Below are positions 1 to 8,484 of a stretch of DNA of 45,849 bases, piece after piece. The first letter of the stretch is position 1. The number at the start of each line of letters is the position of its first letter. Source of the stretch: CAYNNP01 sp964398215. Its GTDB lineage: Bacteria > Planctomycetota > Planctomycetia > Pirellulales > Pirellulaceae. Below the pieces are notes generated by a model, which did no database searches, was not told the DNA's origin, and saw nothing but the letters and a program-made list of their open reading frames with translations. The stretch is taken from contig CAYNNP010000022.1 in assembly GCA_964398215.1 (NCBI GenBank), positions 1 to 45,849 of the forward strand, read 5' to 3'. A program made the position numbers and the translations under genes.

Positions 1-465
1 GGGGCAACATCAGTTCCTGAACGGTCAAGTAAATTACGTTGCCGCTGTAATTTGCCGCATAAACAGTGCAGCGTTTACAAAAGAGCGCAACTCCAAAACT
101 CACGCTTCGGGTTACCAAAAGAAACGTAACCGCAAGACTCGCGCCATGGGCTAGCTAGGGGTGTGCCGACCTCCCGCCTAAAACTCACAGCCTCTCTGAT
201 CTTTACGTTACGAGTGTACACGCCCCCTGGCCGCATCCAGAACGACTGTCAGACGTTTACGAATCGAAAACCACGACTATTCGTCACAACCGGCGCATTC
301 GGGGCAACTTCTTAATCGATACCACTTCCGTGATTCGAGTTTTTTTGCTTCCTGGCGGAACTGTCATAAGTTCCCAGTAGAGAGCAAGTAAGTGCAATGC
401 GCACGAGCGTGCTGCTGGGAGTCAAAGACGCTTTTTGTCAGCGATTCTTAGCCGGTCTTATTCCA
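1..465. other. Intergenic leader, no gene seen
   Basis: I find no credible reading frame here on either strand. The stretch leads into the riboswitch and probably carries the pilin promoter and 5' UTR. A T-run near 340-347 (gagtttttttgc) has no convincing stem before it. I could not identify a -35/-10 pair or a sigma-54 site with confidence. Confidence 0.5.
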
Positions 466-544
466 GACAAAGGCAAACCGTTTGAAAAGGCGGGACGCAA
501 AGCAACGGGTCCTGAGCAATCAGGATAGCCGAGCTGCCGGGGTC
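466..544 (+). promoter_or_regulatory. c-di-GMP-I (GEMM-I) riboswitch aptamer
   Basis: The segment carries the GEMM-I core: ggcaaacc (472-479), a P2 hairpin capped by a GAAA tetraloop, gggacgcaaagc, then a P3 hairpin (tcctga/tcagga with a gcaa loop) and a 3' strand gctgccggggtc. The ends gac...ggc (466-474) and gcc...gtc (536-544) can pair as P1. Known members bind cyclic di-GMP and control motility, pilus and surface-attachment genes. It lies about 130 bases upstream of the Flp pilin, so pilin expression is probably under c-di-GMP control. Whether binding turns expression on or off cannot be read from the sequence. The core match is strong; the exact boundaries are approximate. Confidence 0.9.
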
Positions 545-559
545 ACAGGCAACTGTGAC
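542..559 (+). promoter_or_regulatory. Hairpin overlapping riboswitch P1 (possible expression platform)
   Basis: gtcacag / gcaa / ctgtgac forms a perfect 7-bp stem with a GCAA tetraloop. Its first three bases (gtc, 542-544) are the same ones that would close the riboswitch P1 helix, so the two structures compete. It has no U-tract, so it is not a simple terminator. A 7-T run (648-654) lies shortly before the pilin ribosome binding site. The switching mechanism is inferred only. Confidence 0.5.
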
Positions 560-676
560 ATTAAGGCTTCGTCGGAGACGAGACTGCTTCCCTTCCGGGA
601 ATAAATTCACGTTGAATTGACCCAATTTAGTCGTCGTCGGGTTCCGTTTTTTTACGGGCTCATTGAGGAGAATATA

Positions 677-853
677 ATGAAGAATTTCGCAACAAGTATC
701 GTTAACTTCCTGAAAGAAGAAGATGGACCAACAGCTGTTGAGTACGCAGTAATGTTGGCTCTGATCGTCGTCGTCTGCTTGGCAGCTGTCGGTACCATCG
801 GTACTGAAGCAAACGCCAAGTTCACAGAAGTTGGCGGCGCGATCGCTAACTAA
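677..853 (+). CDS. flp: Flp family type IVb pilin
   Basis: This is the major subunit of a Tad (tight adherence) pilus, 58 aa. I chose ATG 677 because gaggag (665-670) sits six bases upstream; a longer in-frame TTG start at 617 lacks such a site. The product has a short basic/acidic leader ending in EEDG, then PTAVEYAVMLALIVVV, i.e. the class IVb processing site G/xxxxEY (Glu at +5, Tyr at +6) followed by the hydrophobic assembly helix. The leader would be cut by the prepilin peptidase encoded downstream at 1244. The gene follows a c-di-GMP riboswitch and is followed by strong hairpins, which fits separate, abundant expression of the pilin relative to the assembly genes. Confidence 0.95.
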   Translation: MKNFATSIVNFLKEEDGPTAVEYAVMLALIVVVCLAAVGTIGTEANAKFTEVGGAIAN

Positions 854-859
854 TTCGTT

Positions 860-940
860 GTCGCCCGATGCTCTTTACAGAGTTGGTGGCGACCGAAATA
901 CAGACTCGACGCTTTTCCGATGCGGAGTAATCCGCATCGG
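860..940 (+). promoter_or_regulatory. Tandem hairpins after the pilin gene
   Basis: Two stems follow the flp stop codon. gtcgcc (860-865) pairs with ggcgac (888-893), and a perfect 10-bp stem is formed by ccgatgcgga (917-926) and tccgcatcgg (931-940) around a gtaa loop. No U-tract follows, so they could stabilise a short pilin mRNA 3' end or attenuate read-through rather than terminate fully. The interval to 1055 holds no other gene. Confidence 0.6.
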
Positions 941-1054
941 GGCGCCGGGCTCTTTGCTGTTAGCCCTTTGTAAAAACTTTTGGCAGTATTCAACTGCTTT
1001 CTCTTGGCCATGACATGGCTAAGTCTCACCTCTCCAACTGTAGGGAGGAAACTG

Positions 1055-1165
1055 ATGAACTACCCACTACTACCTGCAGATGCAGCCGCTTATGCGTGGC
1101 AAATGTCTTGCTGTCTCGTGACACTTTTGTTCGCGATGTTCAGCTGGATGATTGGCCCTCGATAG
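1055..1165 (+). CDS. Small single-span membrane peptide of the tad locus (36 aa)
   Basis: This short frame starts at ATG 1055 behind a strong ribosome binding site (gggagg, 1043-1048) with good spacing. The product begins MNYPLLPADAAAYAWQM and continues through a hydrophobic stretch (about residues 18-33, CCLVTLLFAMFSWMIG), ending in Arg. It is probably a one-span inner-membrane peptide. It sits between the pilin and the prepilin peptidase in the same orientation, so a role in pilus biogenesis is possible. I recognise no family. The ribosome binding site and position argue for a real gene; length alone does not. Confidence 0.6.
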   Translation: MNYPLLPADAAAYAWQMSCCLVTLLFAMFSWMIGPR

Positions 1166-1243
1166 CGGGATAAATTACGAGTTCGAGAATGTTTCGGCTC
1201 GTTCCAAAGCACGATTACACAACCTCACACGGGGATGATATTG

Positions 1244-1807
1244 ATGGAAACTTTACTTCAAGGGATCACTGAAAACTGGATCGTTTGGTTCGTTGCAGCG
1301 GTTCTAGTTGTTGCGGCTGTCATTGACGGCAAGATCTTGAAAGTACCAAACTGGCTGACTTTTCCCTTCATCGCTTGTGGATGGATTTACTGGACCTACC
1401 AATCTGGGATTTCAGGATTGGGCTGGAGCCTGCTGGGAACATTTGTCGGAATGATGCTTTTGCTAGTCCTTCGGAATGTAGGCGGCATGGGTGCTGGCGA
1501 CGTGAAACTCCTGGCTGGAGTTGGAGCTTGGTTAGGTGCAGTGGTCACACTGTGGGCTTTTGCTGCGACCGCAATCACTGGCGGCGTCATGGCAGCATTC
1601 ATGATTTGGCGAAGCGGCAATTGGCAAAAACACTTCGCCATGGCTCACCAGATTCTGCATGAATGGAAAACTGTGAAAAAGCCAAGCGAGCTTGCCAAAA
1701 TTGCTCGTGAGCGAAAACCAACCATGAAACTGTTGCCCTATGGCATCCCAATGGCAATCGGATCGATTATCTATTTTGCTGTTGCAGGAATGTTGATCAC
1801 ATTCTGA
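1244..1807 (+). CDS. Prepilin peptidase, A24 family (TadV/CpaA-like)
   Basis: This is an inner-membrane aspartyl protease that removes the leader of Flp pilin and pseudopilins. The product is hydrophobic throughout (about six spans) and carries both catalytic Asp motifs: an early D in VIDGKILKVPNWLTF and the GxGD motif in GGMGAGDVKLLAGVG. It is the short TadV/CpaA type, without the N-terminal methyltransferase domain. ATG 1244 is preferred over ATG 1235 because gggg (1231-1234) touches the earlier codon but is nine bases from the later one. A strong intrinsic terminator follows at 1851. Confidence 0.93.
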   Translation: METLLQGITENWIVWFVAAVLVVAAVIDGKILKVPNWLTFPFIACGWIYWTYQSGISGLGWSLLGTFVGMMLLLVLRNVGGMGAGDVKLLAGVGAWLGAVVTLWAFAATAITGGVMAAFMIWRSGNWQKHFAMAHQILHEWKTVKKPSELAKIARERKPTMKLLPYGIPMAIGSIIYFAVAGMLITF

Positions 1808-1850
1808 GTTTGCTGGGCTAAGCCAGTTGCACTCATAAACTTTAACGATT

Positions 1851-1886
1851 AGGTGAGGCCGTCCTATCACGACGGCCTCACCTTTT
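1851..1886 (+). terminator. Rho-independent terminator after the prepilin peptidase gene
   Basis: A perfect 13-bp stem (aggtgaggccgtc / gacggcctcacct) encloses a 7-base loop and runs into TTTT. It splits flp-peptidase from cpaB-secretin-tadZ, so the downstream genes probably have their own promoter in 1887-2003. Confidence 0.9.
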
Positions 1887-2003
1887 CTAACGATAAATCG
1901 TCACTCGGCTTCTTCTTTGCAGTCTAGTTCCTCAGACCTCCGAAGAAACGGGAGAGCGATCCTCCTCCCGCTACGCTACACCAGTCCCAAACAGCATTTC
2001 GCA

Positions 2004-3050
2004 ATGAGAAACAAATCACTATTCATGCTTGTCGCCATCGTCTGTGGTACTATTGCCGCGGTCGGCGTTAACCAGTGGATGAAGGCCAACACCGGTGGAA
2101 ACGCCGAAATGGTAGAGATCTACGTGACATCTCAAGCAATCTCAGCGTTGGAAGAAATCACACCTGAGAAACTGCAGCTAGAACAGTGGCCGGCTGACCG
2201 CGCCCCTAGCGATGCGATTAGAGAGATAAAAGATATTGAAGGCAAGTTCGCCAAGCACTCGCTGTACAAAGGCGAACCTGTTTTGACAATGAAGCTGGTT
2301 GCCGACCAAGATCATGTGCCAACTGGCTATACCGTTGTGAACTTGAAAGCGGCGCGTAACACAGTGATCAGCCTTTTCTCACATGGTGACCGAGTTGATG
2401 TCTCGGCTTACTTTGAGAAAAGCGACTTGTTCCCACGGTCAACACAAAAAGACATTTTGTCGGGCGTCCGCGTTTACGCGATTGACGGTGAAAAGTATCT
2501 TCCAGAGGAAGATGACAAAAAGAAGAAACCTAGACGTTCGCCAAATGAAGTTTCACTGCTGATTCGCAAAGCGGATCAAGAAGCATGGACTTACGCAACG
2601 CGACTTGGTGATGTCGAATTGAACTTGGGCGGAGCCCCAGGTTACGAAACACCTGGCAAAGGAATGGAACGGAGCCCCAAGGCTGACGCATATCTGACTT
2701 GGATGGACGAGTTGTACGAAGCACAGAAGGCACGCGACTTTGTTCCTGAACCAGTAACTAACTCAGGCCAGCCAAAGCTAGCTAAGCCACAACCAAAGAA
2801 AAACACATTTACCGTTGTCAAAATGGTCGATGGCAGAATGGTCAAATATGAGTTCACTGAAGGCGAGGAATTACCAAAGATCACTGGTGACACTAGTACA
2901 CCAAGCGTGGGCGTAGCCGCTGATGCTGATGCCGCGGCCACACTAGAGCAAGATGATTATTTGAGCGGGCAAGACAGCCCGTTCTACCAGCCAGAAGGCG
3001 AAGAAGACGAAGTTCCAACGTTTGGAACTCCCCGTGACAATCGCAATTAA
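2004..3050 (+). CDS. cpaB: Tad pilus assembly protein CpaB/RcpC
   Basis: This is a periplasmic pilus assembly factor that works with the secretin. ATG 2004 gives an N-terminal membrane anchor (MRNKSLFMLVAIVCGTIAAV); the open frame extends to 1917 but the extra 29 residues do not look native. A SAF-type domain follows at about residues 40-120 (VEIYVTSQAISALEEIT ... KGEPVLTMKLV), then the RcpC/CpaB region with NLKAARNTVISLFSHGDRVDVSAYF. The C-terminal third is charged and low in complexity (DDKKKKPRRSP, acidic tail), so it is longer than the minimal family. Length is 348 aa. The gene lies between two intrinsic terminators. Confidence 0.9.
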   Translation: MRNKSLFMLVAIVCGTIAAVGVNQWMKANTGGNAEMVEIYVTSQAISALEEITPEKLQLEQWPADRAPSDAIREIKDIEGKFAKHSLYKGEPVLTMKLVADQDHVPTGYTVVNLKAARNTVISLFSHGDRVDVSAYFEKSDLFPRSTQKDILSGVRVYAIDGEKYLPEEDDKKKKPRRSPNEVSLLIRKADQEAWTYATRLGDVELNLGGAPGYETPGKGMERSPKADAYLTWMDELYEAQKARDFVPEPVTNSGQPKLAKPQPKKNTFTVVKMVDGRMVKYEFTEGEELPKITGDTSTPSVGVAADADAAATLEQDDYLSGQDSPFYQPEGEEDEVPTFGTPRDNRN

Positions 3051-3064
3051 CACGCGACAAAAGC

Positions 3065-3096
3065 GTATCTCAATGTTCATGCACTGAGATACTTTT
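3065..3096 (+). terminator. Intrinsic terminator after cpaB
   Basis: gtatctca (3065-3072) pairs with tgagatac (3085-3092) and is followed by TTTT; flanking AAAAG/CTTTT extends the symmetry. It separates cpaB from the secretin gene. Confidence 0.75.
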
Positions 3097-3203
3097 ATCA
3101 AGCTGACAAAACCAACGTTTCTCCGCAAAGACCATTCTTCGAATCGGCGACGTCGCTGATTCGAAAAACTATCAAATGGATTTGATAGCCGGTCAAGGCA
3201 AGG

Positions 3204-4766
3204 ATGCACCCAATGTTCAATCAACACGTGGCACGAACGATCGTGCTTTCGACCCTCGCATGCTTCGTGTCAGCCAGTTTGCCGGCAGTCTGCCAGGGGC
3301 AGGATGGCCAGCTTGCTGGTGCCCAGGTAGCTGGAAACACCAAGATCTCGCAGACCGCAGAGCGGCTGGAAATGCTTGTCAAGAGCAGTCGCATTCTGAC
3401 TTTGGATGCACGAATCCCACGCTTCCAAGTTCATAATGAAGCGATCTTGGGTGCGACGCCTGTCTCTGAGAATCAGCTTCAGATTTTTGCCAAGATGCCT
3501 GGTACAACCCAGGTCAATATGTGGGACGAATCAGAAAAGCTGTACACAGTTGACATTACGATCACGGCGGATGCTCGTGAAGTCGAAGGCATGCTGTCGA
3601 CCGAGTTGCCCATGGCTACGTTGAAAGTTCGGCCGATCAACAACAGTGCGATCGTTTCGGGCTACGTTACCAATGTGGATGACGTTGACAAAGCTGTCGC
3701 GATTGTCGAGCAATTCTATACCACGGTTGTGAATAACATCAAAGTTGTTGGTGTTCAACAAGTATTGCTTCACACCAGGATTATGGAAGTATCGCGTACC
3801 AAGCTTCGCGACTTGGGTGTCGACTTCTCTGCTGTTGATTCCGCTGGCAACTTTTTGGTCAACGCTCCTGGTAACTTGATCAATACTCCAGCCAGTAGCC
3901 TCATTGGCGGACGAGCGATCCCGGAAGCGGATGCTGCTCATTCTCGAATCTTCACAGGAGAATTCGAGACCTTGATCGCCGCACTGCGTAGAAATGACCT
4001 GATCAAATTCTTGGCTGAACCTACCGTTGTCGCTACTCACGGTCGTCCTGCTAGGTTCACCGTTGGTGGTAGACTGCCATACGTTGTTCCATCGGGTGAC
4101 GATGCCGTGACAATCGCTTACGAAGAGTTTGGAACATCGGTTGATTTCCTGCCGTTCGTTGTTGGCCCAGGCCGGATCCGCTTGGAAGTTCGCCCCGAGG
4201 TGAAAGAGCCAGATGATTCACGTGCGATCGAAGCAGCCGGTATTGTTGTTCCAGCGTTTAGCCAACGGTATGTAGAAACAGCAGTCGAACTGCAAGCCGG
4301 ACAAACGTTTGCAATCGCTGGTCTATTGCAAAGCCGAACCGAGGCAAATGTTCGTGCAACTCCGTTCTTTGGCGAACTGCCCTACATCGGAACCATGTTC
4401 CGCCGTATGGTTGAACGTCGCAATGACATTGAATTGCTGATCACTGTGACACCAGAATTGGTTGACGCGATGGATCCCCACGAAGTGCCTTACGGACCTG
4501 GCACATCATCCACATCGCCCAATGACAATGAGTTCTACCTGAAAGGACACCTTGAAGTGCCCAATCAAAAAGGTGGCGACGGCTGCAACGCACAGCCATT
4601 TGACACTGGCATGTCGTTGGATCCGCAAATATCACACACGAATAATGGATTCCCGACTCCTCAGATGCAACATAGCGTTCCTCAGGGAGTCGTAGTACCT
4701 GGTACTCAACCACAAGCGATTGGTGAGGGCATCACGATTTCAAGCCCCCCCTCGTACACTCGATAG
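3204..4766 (+). CDS. cpaC: Tad pilus secretin, CpaC/RcpA family
   Basis: This is the outer-membrane secretin ring through which the Flp pilus exits. An N-terminal signal peptide (TIVLSTLACFVSASLPAVCQG) is followed by a pilus-type N domain (about 50-125, including SRILTLDARIPRFQVHNEAI), a BON-like segment (about 130-190) and the secretin barrel domain (about 260-430) with VGGRLPYVVPSG, VRPEVKEPD and VELQAGQTFAIAGLLQS. A Pro/Gln-rich tail of about 70 residues follows. Start 3204 or 3213 is possible; agg lies directly against 3204 and nine bases before 3213. At 520 aa it is within the family range. Confidence 0.93.
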   Translation: MHPMFNQHVARTIVLSTLACFVSASLPAVCQGQDGQLAGAQVAGNTKISQTAERLEMLVKSSRILTLDARIPRFQVHNEAILGATPVSENQLQIFAKMPGTTQVNMWDESEKLYTVDITITADAREVEGMLSTELPMATLKVRPINNSAIVSGYVTNVDDVDKAVAIVEQFYTTVVNNIKVVGVQQVLLHTRIMEVSRTKLRDLGVDFSAVDSAGNFLVNAPGNLINTPASSLIGGRAIPEADAAHSRIFTGEFETLIAALRRNDLIKFLAEPTVVATHGRPARFTVGGRLPYVVPSGDDAVTIAYEEFGTSVDFLPFVVGPGRIRLEVRPEVKEPDDSRAIEAAGIVVPAFSQRYVETAVELQAGQTFAIAGLLQSRTEANVRATPFFGELPYIGTMFRRMVERRNDIELLITVTPELVDAMDPHEVPYGPGTSSTSPNDNEFYLKGHLEVPNQKGGDGCNAQPFDTGMSLDPQISHTNNGFPTPQMQHSVPQGVVVPGTQPQAIGEGITISSPPSYTR

Positions 4767-4832
4767 TGCTGACATCAGCGTTCTACCTAATTCAAACCTT
4801 AACCGACATTTGTCATTCAAGCGGTTTACACG

Positions 4833-6041
4833 ATGAGCAACGTACTTCGAATCGCGCTAGTCGATCCCGACGAAGGCAGCCGGGAATCACTCAAGGCGAT
4901 GCTGTTGGGGATGGACACGGTATGGCTGGAAGCTGACTGCCCGCGCTATGAGTTCTATCCCAATGTGATTGAACAAACTGGACCAGATGTTGGGGTGGTG
5001 TCGCTTGACTCCGACCCTGAGCAAGCCATTAAGTTGATCGAAAAACTGGCTGCAGAAACACCTGGAACTGCGTTTTTGGCGGCAAGCGAAAGCACTGATG
5101 GCCAGTTGATTTTGAAAGCGATTCGGTCGGGAGCTCAAGAGTTTCTGACACTGCCGATATCGCAAGAAGATTTGAACTCTGCCCTTGAGCGAATCAGTCA
5201 ACAGAAATTTGGCTCTGCTGAAGGCGGCAGTCGATCATGCGAAGTCATTGCGGTCGCAGGAGCAACCGGTGGCGTGGGAACAACCAGCACGACAGTCAAT
5301 CTTGCATGCGTGCTGGCTGCGAATTCCCAAAACAGCGTCGCCCTACTGGACCTGGACTTGGCACTTGGTGACGCGGATGTATTCTTGGATGCGATCCCAG
5401 ATTATACGCTTGCCGACGTTGTCCAGAATGTTTCGCGTTTGGATATTCAACTGTTAAAGCAGTCGCTTACAAAACACAGCAGTGGGCTTTACTTGCTACC
5501 ACGGCCTGTGGAACTGCACGATACAACTGCGATCACTGATGAGAGTGTTCGCAAGGTGATCGGACTGATGAAGGCTTCGTTCACGCATTTGCTGATTGAT
5601 CTTTCCAAGACCTACAGTTTGGTGGACATGGCCGCGATCGAAGCTGCAACGCGGGTGATCTTGGTCACTCAGTTGGACTTGCCGTGTTTGAGAAATGTCG
5701 TTCGGCTCATGATGAGCTTTGAAGAAATCGAGGGCTTGCAAAGCAAAGTTGAGATCGTTGTCAATCGCGCCGGCCTGGACTCTGGACAGATCAGCTTGAA
5801 GAAGGCAAAGGAAACTTTAGGACGAGATATCTTCGCATTGTTGCCGAATGACTATCGTACGATGGTTGAAGTTCGCAACAACGGCGTTCCACTGATTTCG
5901 CAGGCTCCCAAGGCTCCGATTACACAATCGTTCTTTGATCTTGCTGCGAAATTGGAAGGCGTCACACTCGACGAGAATTCTGAAGACTCAGCAGAGGCTT
6001 CCAGTAAATGGAAGAAATTCTGGCCCGGCGCGACCAAGTAA
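4833..6041 (+). CDS. tadZ: Tad pilus localisation ATPase TadZ/CpaE
   Basis: This is a MinD/ParA-like protein that places the Tad machine at its cellular site. Residues 1-125 look like a receiver-like domain (ALVDPDEGSRESLKAML, SLDSDPEQAI). Residues 135-385 form the ParA/MinD fold, with VALLDLDLALGDADVFLD after the P-loop. The P-loop is atypical: TGGVGTTS (145-152) where MinD has KGGVGKTT, so both lysines are Thr. Deviant P-loops are known in TadZ; losing both lysines suggests weak or absent ATP hydrolysis. It is the last Tad gene in the window; no TadA/TadB/TadC genes follow. Confidence 0.92.
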   Translation: MSNVLRIALVDPDEGSRESLKAMLLGMDTVWLEADCPRYEFYPNVIEQTGPDVGVVSLDSDPEQAIKLIEKLAAETPGTAFLAASESTDGQLILKAIRSGAQEFLTLPISQEDLNSALERISQQKFGSAEGGSRSCEVIAVAGATGGVGTTSTTVNLACVLAANSQNSVALLDLDLALGDADVFLDAIPDYTLADVVQNVSRLDIQLLKQSLTKHSSGLYLLPRPVELHDTTAITDESVRKVIGLMKASFTHLLIDLSKTYSLVDMAAIEAATRVILVTQLDLPCLRNVVRLMMSFEEIEGLQSKVEIVVNRAGLDSGQISLKKAKETLGRDIFALLPNDYRTMVEVRNNGVPLISQAPKAPITQSFFDLAAKLEGVTLDENSEDSAEASSKWKKFWPGATK

Positions 6042-6121
6042 CTTGGCGACATCCGCACCGTGATTCCTCAACTGCGCAGGCATCATCGTATTGCTGAGAG
6101 GCAATGAGTTTTGTCTTTGAG

Positions 6122-6152
6122 CGGCAAGGCACTATCTAGCCTTGCCGGTTTT
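6122..6152 (+). terminator. Intrinsic terminator after tadZ
   Basis: cggcaaggc / gccttgccg forms a perfect 9-bp stem around an 8-base loop, followed by gTTTTg. It marks the end of the Tad transcription unit. Confidence 0.85.
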
Positions 6153-6605
6153 GTGGTGTTCGATTTCTGTGCAAATTACCCGGAAAGCTAGCGTCATGTC
6201 GCTCACAAAAAGACGCTTCCCAAAAAGACCACAGTCTTGGCTACTAACACAATTTCGGTTCAGTAAAACCAGCGGAAGGTTGTCGTAGCGCCTACGGATC
6301 GCAGATTCGATTTCCAGAAAGCAACGTCATGCGGTTTGCCGAGCCTTGATGACAGTACCTGCCCATCCGTGTCACGAAACGGGAATTGAATATTTCAAAC
6401 CGTGACGCTTGGTTGATCAAATCGGATTAGCTGAAGTTGACCGCCGATTTTTGTCATGCGATCGCATCTTTTTTACGGGCCAATTGCTTTGCTGCCCGGA
6501 ACTCAACAACTTGTTCCAGCTACCGAACGAATGCTTCTGTCGTTGGCTGATTCTTGTGACTACAATCGATCGCAAGATAGTTGATCAAATTGCTGGAGAT
6601 AGAAA
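6153..6605. other. 453-bp intergenic region
   Basis: I see no credible gene. It holds two copies of the palindrome TTGATCAA (6413-6420 and 6580-6587), each extended as gttgatcaaat. It also holds a 12-bp palindrome atgcgatcgcat (6456-6467) followed by a T-run. These could be operator or terminator elements for the gene at 6606, but nothing shows this directly. Confidence 0.4.
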
Positions 6606-6845
6606 TTGTCAGAGCCCAAACAGTTTATTGAGCTAACCGGAACAACCTTGCTGGATATCGTCAACGAAGGCGAAATCGACTTCAAGGAATTGCATCGCGC
6701 AGGAGTACGTGGCGACTCGATTGTGCGAATCAATAAATTCGGCGAGATCGAATTGCGAAAAGCCGACGAGTGGGCCATGGTCGGTGGCTTGATCGGCGAA
6801 TTTGAGGAGCGTCTAAAGCGCATGACAGGGCTTGAGTGGGCATAG
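6606..6845 (+). CDS. Small hypothetical protein (79 aa)
   Basis: The frame starts with TTG at 6606, supported by ggag (6595-6598) seven bases upstream. The product is soluble, acidic and probably mostly helical (EFIDFKELHRAGV-like amphipathic pattern, GEFEERLKRMTGLEW at the end). There are no Cys motifs, no membrane span and no helix-turn-helix that I can recognise. It stands alone, about 150 bp upstream of the nucleoside transporter gene. I assign no function. The ribosome binding site and balanced composition suggest a real gene. Confidence 0.65.
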   Translation: MSEPKQFIELTGTTLLDIVNEGEIDFKELHRAGVRGDSIVRINKFGEIELRKADEWAMVGGLIGEFEERLKRMTGLEWA

Positions 6846-6993
6846 GCGTCTGTCTGCCTACCCTGCCAATTCTGCTTGGGCGAACTGAACCACCCATTTC
6901 CCAATGCGATAGTGCCACAACCGTCCACATTGGTGATCGCGTGACGCTACACTATCAACATCCCCATTAGCCCTTTTTGCAGCAAGGTTCCCC

Positions 6994-8469
6994 ATGTCAG
7001 ACATGGAAAATGTCAATTCATCTTTGACCGACAAGTCGTCGCCGATTCTTATTTCGCGATTAGCGGTGATGATGTTCCTGCAGTTTTTCATCTGGGGTGC
7101 GTGGTACGTTTCGCTGTACGGATTTTGCAACGAAAATGGAATGACCGCATCAGGCGCTGGCGGCACGTATGACGCGGCGGCTTACACGGTCGCACCGATC
7201 GCGGCGATCTTGGCCCCACTGACGCTGGGGTTAATCGTCGACCGACTCATGAATACAGAACTCGTTCTGGCGATACTGAACATTGTTGGTGCTTTCTTGC
7301 TTTGGTTTGCTCCGTCACTTGCGGCGGCGGGAGCGCCTGAGACGTATGCGTCACAATTCACGCATCCGATGATATTGTGTTTATTGGCGTACATGATTTG
7401 TTTTATGCCGACGCTTGGTTTAACAGCCAGCCTTGCCTTCAAGCACCTTGCGAATGGTGAAAAGGAATTCCCGGTGGTGCGTGTGCTGGGAACGATTGGC
7501 TGGATCGCGGGTGGCTGGGCGATGTCAGGCTGCCGTTTGTTTACCGGTGAGGCAAAGCCCTTGGCTGAAGCTCAAGCAGCGCTGTCAGCGGTCAAGGAAA
7601 AGCATGGTGAACTGCTGAACAAAGAAGTTGACGAGGCGGCGCTCAGCAAGGGGCAGGAAGCTTTCGATGCCGTGACTAGTACGTTGAGCTTTACAGACAA
7701 CTCACCGTACATCTTTTATGCAGCAGCGATTGCATCGGTAATCTTGGGCATCTACTGTTTGACGCTGCCGAAAACCGCACCGCCAGCTCGCGGCGAAAAA
7801 ATCTCGCTGGGCAAGATCGTTGGTGTCGATGCTTGGGCGATGCTGAAGGACAAGAGTTTCTTGGTATTCGCGGTTGCTTCGTTCTTGATCTGTATTCCGC
7901 TGGCCGGCTACTACGCCAAGGGTTACGGTTTTGTGGAATCGCAAGGGATCGCCCTGTTTGGGTCGACCAACGGTGCGATGAGCACCGGGCAGATGAGCGA
8001 GATATTCTTTATGTTGGTGATGCCGCTTTGCTTTGCTCGGCTGGGCGTCAAATGGATGCTGATCATCGGTATGGGGGCGTGGGCCGTTAGATACGGGCTG
8101 TGGGGCTGGGCATTTGGCCAGGAAGGGGCAATGCTGACAGCACCGATCTTTTTGGGGATCTTGTTGCACGGCATTTGCTATGACTTTTTCTTTGTGACCG
8201 GCATGATTTATACGGACAAAAAAGCGCAGCCGAAGGTGCGCGGCCAAGCCCAATCATTGATTGTGATGTTGACTCAAGGACTGGGTTTGGGAATTGGAGC
8301 TCAGCTGTTTGGCCGTTGGGCTGGCAAGTGTACGTCGGACGAAGGTGTCATCGACTTTGCTTTGTTCTGGTATGTGCCTGCCGGTTTTGCCATCGCGGTG
8401 ATGGTCGCGTTTGCCATTTTATTCTGGGACCGCTCGGCTGATGACATCGAAACAGAATCGAATTCCTAA
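6994..8469 (+). CDS. NupG/XapB-like nucleoside:H+ symporter, MFS
   Basis: This is a probable inner-membrane importer of nucleosides. It has about twelve hydrophobic segments, and the first resembles NupG (residues about 24-45: LAVMMFLQFFIWGAWYVSLYGF). LGLIVDRLMN after the second span fits the MFS loop 2-3. A roughly 60-residue charged, helical insert (about 190-245) lies in the central loop, larger than in E. coli NupG (491 aa versus 418). The start follows aagg upstream of ATG 6994. The VOC gene begins 15 bases after its stop, so the two are probably co-transcribed. Substrate is inferred from family resemblance only. Confidence 0.85.
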   Translation: MSDMENVNSSLTDKSSPILISRLAVMMFLQFFIWGAWYVSLYGFCNENGMTASGAGGTYDAAAYTVAPIAAILAPLTLGLIVDRLMNTELVLAILNIVGAFLLWFAPSLAAAGAPETYASQFTHPMILCLLAYMICFMPTLGLTASLAFKHLANGEKEFPVVRVLGTIGWIAGGWAMSGCRLFTGEAKPLAEAQAALSAVKEKHGELLNKEVDEAALSKGQEAFDAVTSTLSFTDNSPYIFYAAAIASVILGIYCLTLPKTAPPARGEKISLGKIVGVDAWAMLKDKSFLVFAVASFLICIPLAGYYAKGYGFVESQGIALFGSTNGAMSTGQMSEIFFMLVMPLCFARLGVKWMLIIGMGAWAVRYGLWGWAFGQEGAMLTAPIFLGILLHGICYDFFFVTGMIYTDKKAQPKVRGQAQSLIVMLTQGLGLGIGAQLFGRWAGKCTSDEGVIDFALFWYVPAGFAIAVMVAFAILFWDRSADDIETESNS

Positions 8470-8484
8470 CACAAAAGCATTGCG

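Noticed and set aside
617..676. Longer pilin start at TTG 617
   Set aside because: The extra residues do not fit a pilin leader, and the strong ribosome binding site (665-670) fits ATG 677.
6153..6605. Possible second riboswitch near 6320-6400
   Set aside because: aagcaacg and ggtttgccgagcc looked suggestive, but the GEMM core order (aaacc...gaaa...gggacgcaaagc) is absent.
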